In this document: positions 43,311 through 57,280 of the stretch, one piece after another
How the letters are laid out: the number at the start of each line of letters is the position of its first letter
Numbering within the stretch: the first letter of the stretch is position 1
From: Pseudomonadota bacterium
GTDB lineage: Bacteria; Pseudomonadota; Gammaproteobacteria; Burkholderiales; Burkholderiaceae_C
DNA length: 59,355 bases
Direction of reading: 5' to 3'
Assembly: GCA_963205335.1 (NCBI GenBank)
Contig: CAUJIM010000031.1
Location: 1-59,355, forward strand
Made by a program: the position numbers and the translations under genes
The notes under the pieces: generated by a model
What the model saw: the letters and a program-made list of their open reading frames with translations, nothing else
What the model was told of the DNA's origin: nothing
The model's database searches: none

Positions 43311-44063
43311 TCAGGCGCAGAACGCGAGCTCGAACGACGCGTCGCGCTGGCTGGCGACGAGCCTGCCGCCGTCGTGCTGCAGCAGGCGCACCGAGACGAT
43401 CAGGCGGTTGGCGCTGATCTCCGGGATCAGCTCCAGCGCCGGGTCGATGCGCAGGCGCAGCAGCTGGAAGCTGCGGCCCGGCGGCAGGCCCTGCTGGTAC
43501 TGCCCGCGCTCGGCCGCCACCATCTGGGTGCTGCCGGAGTCGCGCAGCAGGTGCAGCAGCAGGTAGAGCGACTCGGCCAGCGGCGCCAGCGTGCCGGCCC
43601 ATGCCTGCAGGTCGTGCCGACGCCTGTCGGCCGGGTGGTGCTGCCAGGCGTGGTAGGCGGGCAGGTCGAAGCTGCAGGTGCCGCCCGGGATGCCGGCGCG
43701 GCTGCGCACGCTCATCAGCCAGTCGTTTTCCGTCAGCGCCTGGCCGGCCTTGCCGCTCTGCGCGTTGAGCGAGGAAAAGCAGTGTTCGAGCTGCCCCAGC
43801 ACCGCGTTCAGCGCCGCTTCCGAGATCGAGGGGTTGCCGCGGTAGCCGTCGAACAGCGATTTCTGCTTTTCGAGGTCCCGGAGCAGGTCCGACTTGAGGT
43901 CGGCGCGCGCGGCCACGTCCATCACCTCGAACAGCGTGAGCAGCGCGTAGTGGTGGTCCAGCGAGTGGTTGCGGGGTACCAGTTCTCCGAGTCGGCGCAG
44001 CAATTGCTCGAGTCGCAGATAGGTTCTCAGGTGTTCGTTGAAGGGGTATTCGTACAGGATCAC
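43311..44063 (-). CDS. zapD: cell division protein ZapD
   Basis: ZapD cross-links and stabilises FtsZ filaments at the division ring. The 250-residue protein starts, with a GTG at 44063, as ILYEYPFNEHLRTYLRLEQL. It has DLKSDLLRDLEKQKSLFDGY, DWLMSVRSRAGIPGGTCSFD and LPAYHAWQHHPADRR. It is downstream of coaE (49 bp), the usual proteobacterial order pilB-pilC-pilD-coaE-zapD. Confidence 0.95.
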   Translation of the reverse strand: MILYEYPFNEHLRTYLRLEQLLRRLGELVPRNHSLDHHYALLTLFEVMDVAARADLKSDLLRDLEKQKSLFDGYRGNPSISEAALNAVLGQLEHCFSSLNAQSGKAGQALTENDWLMSVRSRAGIPGGTCSFDLPAYHAWQHHPADRRRHDLQAWAGTLAPLAESLYLLLHLLRDSGSTQMVAAERGQYQQGLPPGRSFQLLRLRIDPALELIPEISANRLIVSVRLLQHDGGRLVASQRDASFELAFCA

Positions 44064-44112
44064 GCTGCGGGCTTTCCAAGGCAGTCCGGTGCGCCGCGCC
44101 GGGCGCTGCGCA

Positions 44113-44727
44113 TCATAGTCCGAACCGGCAGGCGATCTGGTGTGCTTTTGTGTGGAGCGCGTCCAGCGTCAGTCCGTCGTTGTAGACGACGATGTCGGCG
44201 ATGGCGCGGCGCTGCAGGCGGCTGGCCTGCGTCGCCATGATGGCGCGGATGGCGTCGTCGGCGAGGGCGCTGCGCTGGCGCACGCGCTCGATCTGCGTCG
44301 CTTCGGGGCAGTCCACCACCAGCACCGCGTCGAGCTGCGCGGCCCATCGGGACGATTCGGCGAGCAGGGGGATGTCGTGGACGATCAGCTTTTTCCCGTC
44401 CCGCGCGGCACGTGCCGCCTGCTCGCCGATCGCCCGGCCGACGATGGGGTGGACGATCTGCTCCAGGCGCTGGCGCGCGCCCGGGTCGGCGAAGGCCAGC
44501 GCGCGCATGCGCGCGCGGTCCAGCGCCCCGTGCGCGTCGATCGCCCCGGGGCCGAAGGCCGAGCGGATGGGTTCGATCGCGGCGCCGCCCGGGCCGGTGG
44601 CCGCGCGGGAGATCGCGTCCGCGTCGATCAGCGCCGCGCCGCAGGCGGCGAGCATGCCGGCGAAGGTGCTCTTGCCGCTGCCGATGCCGCCCGTCACGCC
44701 CAGGCGCACGCCGCGCAGCGCTGCCAT
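44113..44727 (-). CDS. coaE: dephospho-CoA kinase
   Basis: Last step of coenzyme A synthesis. The 204-residue protein shows the P-loop LGVTGGIGSGKSTFAGML, the DADAISR motif, IVHPIVGRAIGEQ and IPLLAESSRWAAQLDAVLVV. It starts 2 bp from the prepilin peptidase stop codon, hence co-transcription with the pil genes. Confidence 0.96.
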   Translation of the reverse strand: MAALRGVRLGVTGGIGSGKSTFAGMLAACGAALIDADAISRAATGPGGAAIEPIRSAFGPGAIDAHGALDRARMRALAFADPGARQRLEQIVHPIVGRAIGEQAARAARDGKKLIVHDIPLLAESSRWAAQLDAVLVVDCPEATQIERVRQRSALADDAIRAIMATQASRLQRRAIADIVVYNDGLTLDALHTKAHQIACRFGL

Positions 44728-44729
44728 GG

Positions 44730-45620
44730 CTACGCGGGCAGGCCCAGCATGCCGAGGATGGCATGCATGACCTGCTGCGGGCCCCAGAGCATCGCCACCA
44801 GGCCGCCGCCGGCGAGGAAGGGGCCGAACGGCACGTACCTGCCCTCCCTCAGGCCGCCCCGCAGCTTGAGCAGCAGGCCGACGATGGCCCCGACCACGGA
44901 GGCCAGCAGGATGATGGGTACCAGCGCCTGCCAGCCGAACCAGGCGCCGAGCGCGGCGAACAGCTTGAAGTCGCCGTAGCCCATGCCCTCCTTGCCGGTG
45001 GCGAGCTTGAAGCCCCAGTACACGCACCAGAGCGACAGGTAGCCTGCGGCCGCGCCCAGCACCGCGTCGGCCAGGGGCAGGGGGGTCCAGCGCAGCGCGG
45101 CGGCGAGCAGGCCCGCCCAGAGCAGCGCCAGCGTGATGTCGTCGGGCAGCAGCGTCGTGTCCCAGTCGATCAGCGCCGCGGCCAGCAGCGCGGCCGCGAA
45201 GCCGCACCACAGCACTGCCGCGAGGCTCGCGCCCCACTGGTGGGCGCAGGCGAAGAACAGCAGGCCGCAGGCGAGTTCGACCAGCGGGTAGCGCAGGCTG
45301 ATGCGGCTGCCGCACCCGGCGCAGCGCCCGCGCAGCAGCAGGTAGCTCAGGACGGGGATGTTCTCGTGCCAGCGGATGGCGCGCTGGCAGGCCGGGCAGT
45401 GCGAGCGCGGGGTCCAGAGGTTGTAGCGCGGTGCGGCGGGTGCGGAGGGGGCGTCCTGCGGCGGCAGCGCGCCGTGCTCGCGCGCGTGCGCGGCGCACTC
45501 CTCGTCCCACTGGCGCTGCATCATGCGGGGCAGGCGGTGGATCACCACGTTCAGGAAGCTGCCGATCAGCAGCCCGAGGACGCCGAAGGCCACGGCGTCC
45601 CAGAAGGGGGAGCCCGTCAT
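44730..45620 (-). CDS. pilD: type IV prepilin peptidase/methyltransferase
   Basis: Aspartic membrane protease that cleaves and N-methylates type IV pilins and type II secretion pseudopilins. The 296-residue protein has eight-segment topology. The zinc-binding cytoplasmic loop is CPACQRAIRWHENIPVLSY plus CAGC, and the two catalytic Asp are in LIDWDTTLLPDDI and GYGDFKLFAALGA. It is 3 bp after pilC. Confidence 0.96.
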   Translation of the reverse strand: MTGSPFWDAVAFGVLGLLIGSFLNVVIHRLPRMMQRQWDEECAAHAREHGALPPQDAPSAPAAPRYNLWTPRSHCPACQRAIRWHENIPVLSYLLLRGRCAGCGSRISLRYPLVELACGLLFFACAHQWGASLAAVLWCGFAAALLAAALIDWDTTLLPDDITLALLWAGLLAAALRWTPLPLADAVLGAAAGYLSLWCVYWGFKLATGKEGMGYGDFKLFAALGAWFGWQALVPIILLASVVGAIVGLLLKLRGGLREGRYVPFGPFLAGGGLVAMLWGPQQVMHAILGMLGLPA

Positions 45621-45623
45621 GCC

Positions 45624-46841
45624 TCAGACGACCTGGCCGAGCTTGAAGATGGGCAGGTACATGGAGACCACGATGCCGCCGATGATGGTGCCGAGGAACA
45701 CGATGATGATGGGCTCCATCAGGCTCGACAGGCCCTTGACCATCTCGTCGACCTCCTCTTCGTAGAAGTCCGCCGCCTTGCCCAGCATGTGGTCGATCGA
45801 GCCGGACTCCTCGCCGATGGCGCACATCTGCAGCACCATCGTGGGGAAGACGTTGGCGTTGGTCATCGCCGCCGTGAGGCTGGTGCCGGTGGCCACCTCC
45901 TGCTGGATCTTGTCGGTGGCCATCGCGTAGACGGCGTTGCCCGCCGCGCCGCCGACCGAGTCGAGCGCCTCCACCAGCGGGACGCCCGCGGCGAACATGG
46001 TCGAGAGCGTGCGCGTCCAGCGCGCGACGGCCGACTTGTTGATCAGGTCGCCGAACACCGGGATCTTGAGCATCAGCCGATCCATCACGACCTGCATCTT
46101 CTCGCTGCGCCTCCAGGCCTGCATGAAGAAGTAGAAGCCGCCGCCGATCACGCCGAAGATCAGCCACCAGTACTTGACGAAGAACTCGCTCATGGCCATC
46201 ACCACCAGCGTCGGCCCGGGCAGGTCCGCCCCGAAGGAGGTGAAGACCTCCTTGAACGCCGGTATCACGAAGATCATGATCACCGTGACGACGACGAAGG
46301 CGACGATGATCACCGAGATCGGGTACATCAGCGCCGACTTGATCTTGCCCTTGATCGCCTCGGTCTTCTCCATGTAGGTGGCCAGGCGGTCGAGCAGCGC
46401 TTCGAGGATACCGGCCGCCTCGCCGGCCTCCACCAGGTTGCAGTAGAGGCTGTCGAAGTACATCGGGTACTTGCGGAATGCCGCGTTCAGCGAGGTGCCG
46501 GTCTCCACGTCGGCGCGGATGTTGCCCAGCAGCTTGGTGACGCTGGTGTTGGCGTTGCCGCGCCCGACGATGTCGAAGGCCTGCAGCAGCGGCACGCCGG
46601 CCTTCATCATCGTGGCCATCTGGCGGGTGAAGAGGGCGATGTCCTTGGGCCGGATCTTCTTGCCCGAGCCGGTGCGGCGCTTCTTGATCTTGGTGGGCAG
46701 CACGCCCTGGCGGCGCAGGGTGGCCTGTACCTGGTTCTCGCCGCCGGCGCGCACCTCGCCGCGCACGATCTTGCCGTTGCGGTCCTTGCCTTCCCACTCA
46801 AAGACGAAGTCCTTGATTCCCCTGGATGCGGCAGTAGCCAT
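45624..46841 (-). CDS. pilC: type IV pilus inner-membrane platform protein PilC
   Basis: GspF/PilC-family platform protein linking the pilus assembly motor to the growing pilus. The 405-residue protein contains two T2SSF domains (FTRQMATMMKAGVPLLQAFD and WTRTLSTMFAAGVPLVEALD), each followed by AGEAAGILEALLDRLA or IGEESGSIDHMLGKAA. Three membrane segments are present. It starts 19 bp after pilB. Confidence 0.96.
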   Translation of the reverse strand: MATAASRGIKDFVFEWEGKDRNGKIVRGEVRAGGENQVQATLRRQGVLPTKIKKRRTGSGKKIRPKDIALFTRQMATMMKAGVPLLQAFDIVGRGNANTSVTKLLGNIRADVETGTSLNAAFRKYPMYFDSLYCNLVEAGEAAGILEALLDRLATYMEKTEAIKGKIKSALMYPISVIIVAFVVVTVIMIFVIPAFKEVFTSFGADLPGPTLVVMAMSEFFVKYWWLIFGVIGGGFYFFMQAWRRSEKMQVVMDRLMLKIPVFGDLINKSAVARWTRTLSTMFAAGVPLVEALDSVGGAAGNAVYAMATDKIQQEVATGTSLTAAMTNANVFPTMVLQMCAIGEESGSIDHMLGKAADFYEEEVDEMVKGLSSLMEPIIIVFLGTIIGGIVVSMYLPIFKLGQVV

Positions 46842-46860
46842 GGATTGGTCCCCCGGTGGT

Positions 46861-48591
46861 TTATTCGTTCGTGACGGCAAGGACCTCTTCGAGCGAGGTG
46901 ACGCCGAGTTTGGCCTTGTGCAGGCCCGCCTTGCGCAGCGAGCGCACGCCGTCCTTGCGTGCCTGTTCGGCGATCTCCAGCGCACTGCCGTCGCGCAGGA
47001 TGATTCTCTGTATCTCTTCCGTGATCGGCATGACTTCGTAGATGCCGACGCGGCCCTTGTAGCCGTTGTTGCAGGCCTGGCAGCCGACCGGCCGGTAGGT
47101 GACCCAGCTGCCGTCGATCTCTTCCTCGGTGTAGCCGGCCTGCAGCAGGTTCTTGTGCGGGATGTCGGCCGGCTGCTTGCACTGCGGGCACAGCCTGCGC
47201 GCCAGGCGCTGCGCGGTGATCAGGATCACGCTGGAGGCGATGTTGAACGGCGCGATGCCCATGTTGCGCATGCGCGTGAGCGTCGTCGGGGCGTCGTTGG
47301 TGTGCAGCGTGGAGAGCACCAGGTGTCCGGTCTGCGCAGCCTTGATGGCGATGTCGGCGGTTTCCAGGTCGCGGATTTCGCCGACCATGATCACGTCCGG
47401 GTCCTGGCGCAGGAAGGCCCTGAGCGCGACGGCGAAGGTCAGTCCCGCCCGTTCGTTGACGTTGACCTGGTTGACCCCCGGCATGTTGATTTCCGACGGG
47501 TCTTCGGCCGTGGAGATGTTGACGCCCGGCTTGTTGAGCAGGTTCAGGCAGGTGTAGAGCGACACGGTCTTGCCCGAACCCGTCGGACCGGTGACCAGGA
47601 TCATGCCGTAGGGGCGCCCGATCGCGGTCAGCAGCCGCTCCTTCTCTTCCGGCTCGTAGCCGAGCGCTTCGATGCCCATGCGCGCGCTGCTCGGGTCCAG
47701 GATGCGGATCACGATCTTTTCGCCGAACAGGGTGGGCAGGGTGCTGACGCGGAAGTCGATCACCCGGTCGGGGCCGATCTTGAGCTTCATGCGCCCGTCC
47801 TGCGGCACGCGCTTCTCGGAGATGTCCAGGCGCGAGATCACCTTGATGCGCGAGGCCAGCTTGTCCTTGATCGCGATCGGGGGCGTGGTGATCTCCTGCA
47901 GCTCGCCGTCGATGCGGAAGCGCACGCGGTAGTTGTGCTCGTACGGCTCGAAGTGCAGGTCGGACGCCCGCATGCTGATGGCGTCGAGCAGCATCTTGTG
48001 CAGGAACTTGACGACGGGCGCGTCCTCGACCTCGGCGGCGACGTCCGCGCTGTCCCCCTCGTCCTCGATCGGCGTGTCCTCGAACTCGAAGTCACCCCTG
48101 GTGATGTTCTCCAGGCTCTCGGCGATGGTCTTGGTGGTGGCCTCCACCAGCTTCGACAGCTTGTCGTACTCGGCGACGATCCAGTCCACGCCCAGCTGGG
48201 TCGTGAACTTGATCTTTTCGGCGGCTTCCTGGTTCGTCGGGTCGGCGGTGGCGACGATCAGCCGGTTGTTGCGCCGCGCCAGCGCCGCCACCTTGTAGAT
48301 CTGGCAGAGCTTGGGGTCGAGCAGGTCGGTGGGCAGGTGGGTCGCGTCGAGGGCTTCCACGTCGACCAGGGGGGCGCCGAAGGTCGCCGACAGCGTGTGC
48401 GCGAGCTCCGGCGTGGAGATGGTCTTGGCGCCCAGCAGCTCGGAGATGAAGCTGTTGCGGCTGGCCTGCGACTTGCGGTAGATGTCCTCGGCCGATTGCT
48501 GGGACAGCTTGCCCGCGGACATCAGCGCCCGTGCCAGGCTGGGCAGGGCGAGATGTACGGTTTCTTTGGGTGCGAGACCAGCTGCGGCCAT
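46861..48591 (-). CDS. pilB: type IV pilus extension ATPase PilB
   Basis: Hexameric secretion ATPase that powers pilus extension. The 576-residue protein has the N-terminal MshEN-like domain (LGVDWIVAEYDKL region). Walker A is VTGPTGSGKTVSLYTCL, the Asp box VNQVNVNERAGLTFAVALRA, Walker B DPDVIMVGEIRDLETA and the His box HLVLSTLHTNDAPTTLTR. A tetracysteine zinc motif (CPQCK and CQAC) completes it. It is first of pilB-pilC-pilD-coaE. Confidence 0.97.
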   Translation of the reverse strand: MAAAGLAPKETVHLALPSLARALMSAGKLSQQSAEDIYRKSQASRNSFISELLGAKTISTPELAHTLSATFGAPLVDVEALDATHLPTDLLDPKLCQIYKVAALARRNNRLIVATADPTNQEAAEKIKFTTQLGVDWIVAEYDKLSKLVEATTKTIAESLENITRGDFEFEDTPIEDEGDSADVAAEVEDAPVVKFLHKMLLDAISMRASDLHFEPYEHNYRVRFRIDGELQEITTPPIAIKDKLASRIKVISRLDISEKRVPQDGRMKLKIGPDRVIDFRVSTLPTLFGEKIVIRILDPSSARMGIEALGYEPEEKERLLTAIGRPYGMILVTGPTGSGKTVSLYTCLNLLNKPGVNISTAEDPSEINMPGVNQVNVNERAGLTFAVALRAFLRQDPDVIMVGEIRDLETADIAIKAAQTGHLVLSTLHTNDAPTTLTRMRNMGIAPFNIASSVILITAQRLARRLCPQCKQPADIPHKNLLQAGYTEEEIDGSWVTYRPVGCQACNNGYKGRVGIYEVMPITEEIQRIILRDGSALEIAEQARKDGVRSLRKAGLHKAKLGVTSLEEVLAVTNE

Positions 48592-48739
48592 GTAAGCGCT
48601 GCAATCTATTGCATGTGGAAAAAGGCATCCTATCATCGCCCAAGCCATGCGGGCTGTATAGGGATCGCAGGGCTGGAAATGAGGCACGCTTGCCGGGGTA
48701 TTCGCCGCTTTGGGCGGCGGGGCCGGCCCCGGGACAGGC

Positions 48740-48774
48740 AAAAAAAACCGCCACGGCCGGACCGGCGGTGGCGG
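48740..48774 (-). terminator. rho-independent terminator after rpmG
   Basis: On the minus strand a GC-rich hairpin (outer stem CCGCCAC/GTGGCGG, inner GCCG/CGGC) is followed by eight T. It ends rpmB-rpmG transcription and separates it from pilB. Confidence 0.88.
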
Positions 48775-48793
48775 CTTGCGGCGCGGCGCGCGC

Positions 48794-48964
48794 CTACTTC
48801 AGCTTGGTTTCCTTGTATTCGACGTGCTTGCGCGCCTTGGGGTCGAACTTCATGATCGACATCTTCTCGGGCATCGTCTTCTTGTTCTTGGTGGTGGTGT
48901 AGAAGTGCCCGGTGCCGGCACTCGATTCCAGCTTGATTTTTTCGCGTCCGCCTTTGGCAGCCAT
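48794..48964 (-). CDS. rpmG: 50S ribosomal protein bL33
   Basis: A 56-residue large-subunit protein: [20 protein letters not shown], then [34 protein letters not shown]. It lacks the CxxC zinc pairs found in some L33 paralogues, so it is the zinc-free type. The start has GGAGCACTACC upstream on the coding strand. It lies 20 bp after rpmB, followed by a strong terminator. Confidence 0.97.
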   Translation of the reverse strand: MAAKGGREKIKLESSAGTGHFYTTTKNKKTMPEKMSIMKFDPKARKHVEYKETKLK

Positions 48965-48984
48965 GGTAGTGCTCCTTCAGTGAA

Positions 48985-49218
48985 TCAGGCCTGGCCGCGT
49001 GCGCGCATGTCCGCGAGCACGGCGTCGATGCCGTTTTTGTCGATCAGGCGCAGCGCGGCGCTCGAGACGCGCAGGCGCACCCAGCGGTTCTCGCTCTCGA
49101 CCCAGAAGCGCTTGTATTGCAGGTTGGGCAGGAAGCGGCGCTTGGTCTTGACGTTGGAGTGGGAGACCTTGTGTCCCACCTGGGGCTTTTTGCCCGTGAT
49201 TTCGCATACGCGTGCCAT
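48985..49218 (-). CDS. rpmB: 50S ribosomal protein bL28
   Basis: A 77-residue large-subunit protein: [57 protein letters not shown]. The family N-terminus CEITGKKP and the basic middle are intact. It is the first gene of the rpmB-rpmG operon; the 190-bp gap up to trxB contains its promoter and no other gene I can see. Confidence 0.97.
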   Translation of the reverse strand: MARVCEITGKKPQVGHKVSHSNVKTKRRFLPNLQYKRFWVESENRWVRLRVSSAALRLIDKNGIDAVLADMRARGQA

Positions 49219-49409
49219 GAGGACACTCCGTTTCATACGGTGGACCAACCAGAGGATCCTGCAGGAGCAGGGCGGTTGCTCGCACCTCACCTCGCCAGAA
49301 GGTTCGGGTGGCGGTGGCCCGTTTGCGCGAGGCAGCGCGCCCCAAAGAGTGGCGCCGGCATCGTGCAAAGCCAGAGATTATAACGGAACCCGGCCATCCG
49401 GCCGGCGGA

Positions 49410-52800
<3,391 letters not shown>

Positions 52801-52804
<4 letters not shown>

Positions 52805-53451
52805 GGGGCGGCGCCATGCGACGTTTGGTTGCCACTGTCTTGATAGCTGCCAGCGCGCAGTGGGCAAGCGCCCAAGGGCTGAAAAGCCTTGAAATTTTCA
52901 TGCAGACCGCCCGGAGCGGCGAGGCGCAGTTCACGCAGACCGTGACGTCGCCGCCGCGCGACGGGCAGGCGGCGCCCGCCAAGACCTCCAGCGGCAGCTT
53001 CGCCTTCGAGCGCCCGGGGCGCTTCCGTTTCGACTACCGCAAGCCGTTCGCGCAGACCATCGTGGCCGACGGCAAGACCCTGTGGCTCTACGACGCCGAC
53101 CTCAACCAGGTGACCGAGCGCGCGCAGGGTGAGGCGCTCGGCAGCACGCCCGCGGCGCTGCTGACTTCTGCTGCCGACCTCGCCGCGCTGCGCCAGGACT
53201 TCACCCTGTCGGATGCCCCCGATGCCGATGGCCTGCACTGGGTGCTGGCCCTGCCCAAGGCCAGGGACGGCCAGCTCACGAGCGTGCGCGTGGGCTTCGA
53301 CGGCGATGCGCTGGCTGCGCTCGAAATCCTCGACCACTTCGGCCAGCGTTCGGTGCTGCGGTTCTCGGGTTTCAGGCTCAACCCGCCGCTGGGCGCCGAA
53401 ACCTTCCGCTTCCGTCCGCCGCAGGGCGCGGACGTGCTGCGCGAACGCTGA
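52801..53451 (+). CDS. lolA: outer-membrane lipoprotein carrier protein LolA
   Basis: Periplasmic chaperone carrying lipoproteins from LolCDE to LolB. The 216-residue protein has a signal peptide ([20 protein letters not shown]). The mature domain contains [39 protein letters not shown] and [20 protein letters not shown]. The ATG at 52801 overlaps the ftsK stop; MRRL at 52816 would give a neater leader. A dispersed repeat copy covers the leader and the first mature codons. Confidence 0.94.
52837..52899. repeat. dispersed palindromic repeat inside the lolA signal-peptide region
   Basis: GTCTTGATAGCTGCCAGCGC, GCAGTGGGCAAGCGCCCAAG, GGCTGAAAAGCCTTGAAATT: the TTGATAGCTGCCAGCGC arm and CAAGCGC second arm match the intergenic copies. 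It is translated as [20 protein letters not shown]. Confidence 0.55.
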
Positions 53452-53466
53452 GCGCTGCGACCCGAT

Positions 53467-54351
53467 TCAGAACGTCAGCGTCTTGAGCCAGGCGTGAAAG
53501 TGCGCGCCCACCTGCGGGTGCTGCAGCGCCAGTTCGACCGTGGCTTGCAAAAAGCCTTCTTTGCTACCGCAGTCATAGCGCTTGCCGCTGTACTGGTAAG
53601 CGTAAACCGTCTCATTTTCCATCAGGCGCGCGATCGCGTCGGTGAGCTGGATCTCGCCGCCCACGCCGCGCGGCTGCTGGCGGATTTCGTCGAAGATGCG
53701 CGGCGTGAGCACGTAGCGGCCGGCCACGCCCATGCGCGAGGGCGCTTGCTCGGGGGCGGGTTTTTCGACGATCTCGTCCACGCGCATGAGCGGCCCGCCG
53801 GCCGACTCGCCCTTGACGATGCCGTAGCGGCGGGTTTCTTCCTGCGGCACTTCCTGCACCGCCAGCAGCGAGCGCCCCTGTTTCTCGAATGCGGCCACCA
53901 TCTGCGCCATCACGCCCGGGCCGCCGTGCGCGCCCACCATCAGGTCGTCGGCCAGCAGCACGGCGAACGGCTCGCGGCCGACGAGAGGCTCGGCGCACAG
54001 CACCGCGTGCCCCAGGCCGAGCGAGCGCGGCTGGCGCACGAACAGGCAGTTCATGTCGTCCGGGCAGACGCTGCGCACCAGGTGCAGCAGTTCCTGCTTG
54101 CCTGCGGCCTCGAGCTCGCTCTCCAGCTCGTAGGCGGTGTCGAAGTGGTCCTCGATCGCGCGCTTGCTGCGGCCGGTGACGAAGACCATGTCGCGGATGC
54201 CGGCCTCGTAGGCCTCCTCGACGGCGTACTGGATCAGCGGCTTGTCGACCACCGGCAGCATTTCCTTCGGGCTCGCCTTGGTGGCGGGCAGGAAGCGGGT
54301 GCCCAGGCCGGCGACGGGAAATACGGCTTTGCGGATGCGGGTGTCTTGCAT
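53467..54351 (-). CDS. galU: UTP-glucose-1-phosphate uridylyltransferase
   Basis: Makes UDP-glucose for LPS core, exopolysaccharide and trehalose/glycogen pathways. The 294-residue protein shows [70 protein letters not shown] and the C-terminal [20 protein letters not shown]. It follows valS by 6 bp and is convergent with lolA. Confidence 0.97.
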   Translation of the reverse strand: MQDTRIRKAVFPVAGLGTRFLPATKASPKEMLPVVDKPLIQYAVEEAYEAGIRDMVFVTGRSKRAIEDHFDTAYELESELEAAGKQELLHLVRSVCPDDMNCLFVRQPRSLGLGHAVLCAEPLVGREPFAVLLADDLMVGAHGGPGVMAQMVAAFEKQGRSLLAVQEVPQEETRRYGIVKGESAGGPLMRVDEIVEKPAPEQAPSRMGVAGRYVLTPRIFDEIRQQPRGVGGEIQLTDAIARLMENETVYAYQYSGKRYDCGSKEGFLQATVELALQHPQVGAHFHAWLKTLTF

Positions 54352-54357
54352 GGCGAT

Positions 54358-57273
54358 TCAGCCCAGGCGGGCGAGTTGTTCTTCGAGGTGGGCGAGCGTG
54401 GCGCCGAAGTCGGCCACGCGCTTTTTCTCCTGCTCGATGACGGCAGGCGGGGCCTTGGCGACGAAGGCCTCGTTGGCGAGTTTGCCACGGGCCTTGGCGA
54501 TCTCGCCTTGCAGCCGTGCTGCTTCCCTGGCCAGGCGGGCCTTTTCGGCGGCCACGTCGATTTCGACGAACAGCGCCAGCCGCGCCTGGCCGACCACGGC
54601 CACCGGCGCGTGCTGCGCCGCCTTGGCCCATGCGGCCTCGTCGTCGAACACCTTGAGCTCGCCGAGCTTGGCCAGGTTTTGCAGCACGGCGGCGTTGTCG
54701 TGCAGGAAGCGCGCGTCCGCCGCGTCGTCGGCCACGGCCAGCAGCGGCAGGCGCTGCGCGGGCGAGACCTGCATCTCGCCGCGCAGCTGGCGGCAGGCGT
54801 CCACCCACTGCCGGATGCGCGCCACGTGGGCGATCGCGGCCTCGTCGATCTTCCCGGGCTGCGCCTCGGGGTAGCGCGCCACCATGATCGACGGGCCCGC
54901 CAGGCCGGCCACCGGCGCCACCACCTGCCACAGCGCCTCGGTGACGAAGGGGATGATGGGGTGCGCCAGGCGCAGGATGGCTTCGAGCACGCGGATCAGC
55001 GTGCGGCGTGTGCCGCGCTGCTCGGGCAGGCCGCCGGTTTGCAGCTGCACCTTGGCGATTTCGAGGTACCAGTCGCAGAACGCGTTCCAGACGAAGTCGT
55101 AGATCGCGTTGGCCACGTTGTCCAGGCGGTATTCGGCGAAACCCCTGGCCACCGCGGCTTCGACCTTCTGCAGTTCCGAGACGATCCAGCGGTCCGCCTG
55201 GCTGAATGTCTTGTAGCCGGCGAACTCGCCCCCGGGCTGGCACTGCGCCTTGGTGAATTCGCGCAGGCCGCAGTCGAAGCCCTCGCAGTTCATCAGCACG
55301 AAGCGGCTGGCGTTCCAGAGCTTGTTGCAGAAGTTGCGGTAGCCCTCGCAGCGCTTGCTGTCGAAGTTGATGCTGCGGCCCAGCGACGCCAGCGCCGCGA
55401 AGGTGAAGCGCAGCGCGTCGGCGCCGTAGGCGGGGATGCCCTCGGGAAATTCCTTCTGCGTGTTCGCGCGCACCCTGGGCGCCGTCTCGGGGCGGCGCAG
55501 GCCCTGGGTGCGCTTGTCCAGCAGGGGCTCCAGCGCGATGCCGTCGATCAGGTCCACCGGGTCGAGCACGTTGCCCTCGCTCTTGCTCATCTTCTTGCCC
55601 TGCGCGTCCAGCACCAGGCCGTGGATGTAGACGTGGCGGAACGGCACGCGGCCCGTGAAGTGCGTGGTCATCATGATCATCCGGGCGACCCAGAAGAAGA
55701 TGATGTCGTAGCCCGTGACCAGCACGGAGGAGGGCAGGTAGAGGTGGTAGTCGTCGGTGGCGCTGTCCGTCTGCGCCGGCCAGCCCATGGTGCTGAAGGG
55801 CACCAGCGCCGACGAGTACCAGGTGTCGAGCACGTCCTCGTCGCGCCTGAGCGGCCTGCCCGGCGCCTGGGCCTGCGCCTCGGCCTCGCTGCGCGCCACG
55901 TACACGTTGCCGTCCTCGTCGTACCAGGCGGGGATCTGGTGGCCCCACCAGAGCTGGCGGCTGATGCACCAGTCCTGGATGTTGTTCATCCACTGGTTGT
56001 AGGTGTTGACCCAGTTCTCGGGCACGAAGCGCACCTGGCCGCTCGCTACCGCGTCGATCGCCTTCTGCGCGATCGATTTGCCGCTGGCGTCGCCCTGGCC
56101 CACCTGGTTCATGGCGATGAACCACTGGTCGGTCAGCATGGGCTCCACCACCTGGCCGGTGCGGGTGCAGGTGGGCAGCATCAGCTTGTGGGGCCTGATC
56201 TCGACCAGATAGCCCTTGGCCTCCAGGTCGGCCACCACGGCCTTGCGCGCGGCGAAGCGGTCCATGCCCCGGTAGGCCTCGGGGCCGTTCTCGTTGACGT
56301 GCGCATCCAGCGTGAAGATGGTGATCAAGGGCAGGCCATGGCGCTGCGCGCAGGCGTAGTCGTTGAAGTCGTGCGCGCCGGTGATCTTCACGCAGCCGGA
56401 GCCGAATTCACGATCGACGAAATCGTCGGCGATGATGGGGATGTTGCGATCCATCAGCGGCAGTTCCACCAGCTTGCCGACCAGGTGGCGATAGCGTGCA
56501 TCCTCGGGGTGCACGGCCAGTGCGCCGTCGGCCATCATGGTTTCAGGGCGGGTGGTGGCGATCGTCATGCCGCGCTGCATCACGCCGTCGATCAACTGCG
56601 GGCCATCGACGAAGGGGTAGGTGATGTAGTGCATCTTGCCTTGGGCTTCGACGCTTTCCACCTCCAAATCCGACACGGCCGACTGCAGCACCGGGTCCCA
56701 GTTCACCAGGCGCTTGCCGCGGTAGATCAGGCCCTGCCGGTACAGGTGCACGAAGGTTTCGGTGACGACCCGGCTGAGCTTGTCGTCCATGGTGAAGTAC
56801 TCGCGGCCCCAGTCCACGCTGTCGCCCATGCGGCGCATCTGCGTGGTGATGGTGTTGCCGCTTTTTTCCTTCCACTCCCACACCTGCTTCACGAAATCGG
56901 GGCGGCCGAGGTCGTGGCGGCTTACGCCCTGCTCCTGCAGCTGGCGCTCGACGACGATCTGCGTGGCGATGCCCGCGTGGTCGGTGCCCGGCACCCAGAC
57001 CGTGTTGAAGCCGCGCATGCGGTGGTAGCGCGCGAGGCTGTCCATGATGGTCTGGTTGAACGCATGCCCCATGTGCAGCGTGCCGGTCACGTTGGGCGGC
57101 GGCAGCTGGATGGCGAACGAGGGCTGCGCCGCGTCCGGCGCGCCGCTGCCGCGCACGCCGGCCCGGCCGTAGCCTCGCCGCTCCCACTCGGGGCCCCATT
57201 GCGCCTCCAGGGCGGCAGGTTCGAAGGATTTGGAGAGGCTCGAGAGGCCGGGTTGTTCTGGCGTTTCGCTCAT
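54358..57273 (-). CDS. valS: valyl-tRNA synthetase
   Basis: Class I aminoacyl-tRNA synthetase charging tRNA-Val. The 971-residue protein has the HIGH motif in [18 protein letters not shown], the CP1 editing domain ([19 protein letters not shown]), WGHQIPAWY and the KMSKS loop [15 protein letters not shown]-terminal coiled-coil arm ([20 protein letters not shown]) completes it. Start 57273 (MSETPEQPG) fits the family; an in-frame ATG at 57291 lies inside a hairpin. The gene begins only 8 bases after a hairpin-plus-T5 that looks like a terminator. Confidence 0.97.
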   Translation of the reverse strand: MSETPEQPGLSSLSKSFEPAALEAQWGPEWERRGYGRAGVRGSGAPDAAQPSFAIQLPPPNVTGTLHMGHAFNQTIMDSLARYHRMRGFNTVWVPGTDHAGIATQIVVERQLQEQGVSRHDLGRPDFVKQVWEWKEKSGNTITTQMRRMGDSVDWGREYFTMDDKLSRVVTETFVHLYRQGLIYRGKRLVNWDPVLQSAVSDLEVESVEAQGKMHYITYPFVDGPQLIDGVMQRGMTIATTRPETMMADGALAVHPEDARYRHLVGKLVELPLMDRNIPIIADDFVDREFGSGCVKITGAHDFNDYACAQRHGLPLITIFTLDAHVNENGPEAYRGMDRFAARKAVVADLEAKGYLVEIRPHKLMLPTCTRTGQVVEPMLTDQWFIAMNQVGQGDASGKSIAQKAIDAVASGQVRFVPENWVNTYNQWMNNIQDWCISRQLWWGHQIPAWYDEDGNVYVARSEAEAQAQAPGRPLRRDEDVLDTWYSSALVPFSTMGWPAQTDSATDDYHLYLPSSVLVTGYDIIFFWVARMIMMTTHFTGRVPFRHVYIHGLVLDAQGKKMSKSEGNVLDPVDLIDGIALEPLLDKRTQGLRRPETAPRVRANTQKEFPEGIPAYGADALRFTFAALASLGRSINFDSKRCEGYRNFCNKLWNASRFVLMNCEGFDCGLREFTKAQCQPGGEFAGYKTFSQADRWIVSELQKVEAAVARGFAEYRLDNVANAIYDFVWNAFCDWYLEIAKVQLQTGGLPEQRGTRRTLIRVLEAILRLAHPIIPFVTEALWQVVAPVAGLAGPSIMVARYPEAQPGKIDEAAIAHVARIRQWVDACRQLRGEMQVSPAQRLPLLAVADDAADARFLHDNAAVLQNLAKLGELKVFDDEAAWAKAAQHAPVAVVGQARLALFVEIDVAAEKARLAREAARLQGEIAKARGKLANEAFVAKAPPAVIEQEKKRVADFGATLAHLEEQLARLG

Positions 57274-57280
57274 GGCAATG

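Noticed and set aside
53546..53590. possible further repeat copy inside galU
   Set aside because: AAAAGCC, AGTCATAGCGCTTGCC shares a few words with the repeat, but the order and spacing do not match, and the protein segment is a normal galU C-terminus.
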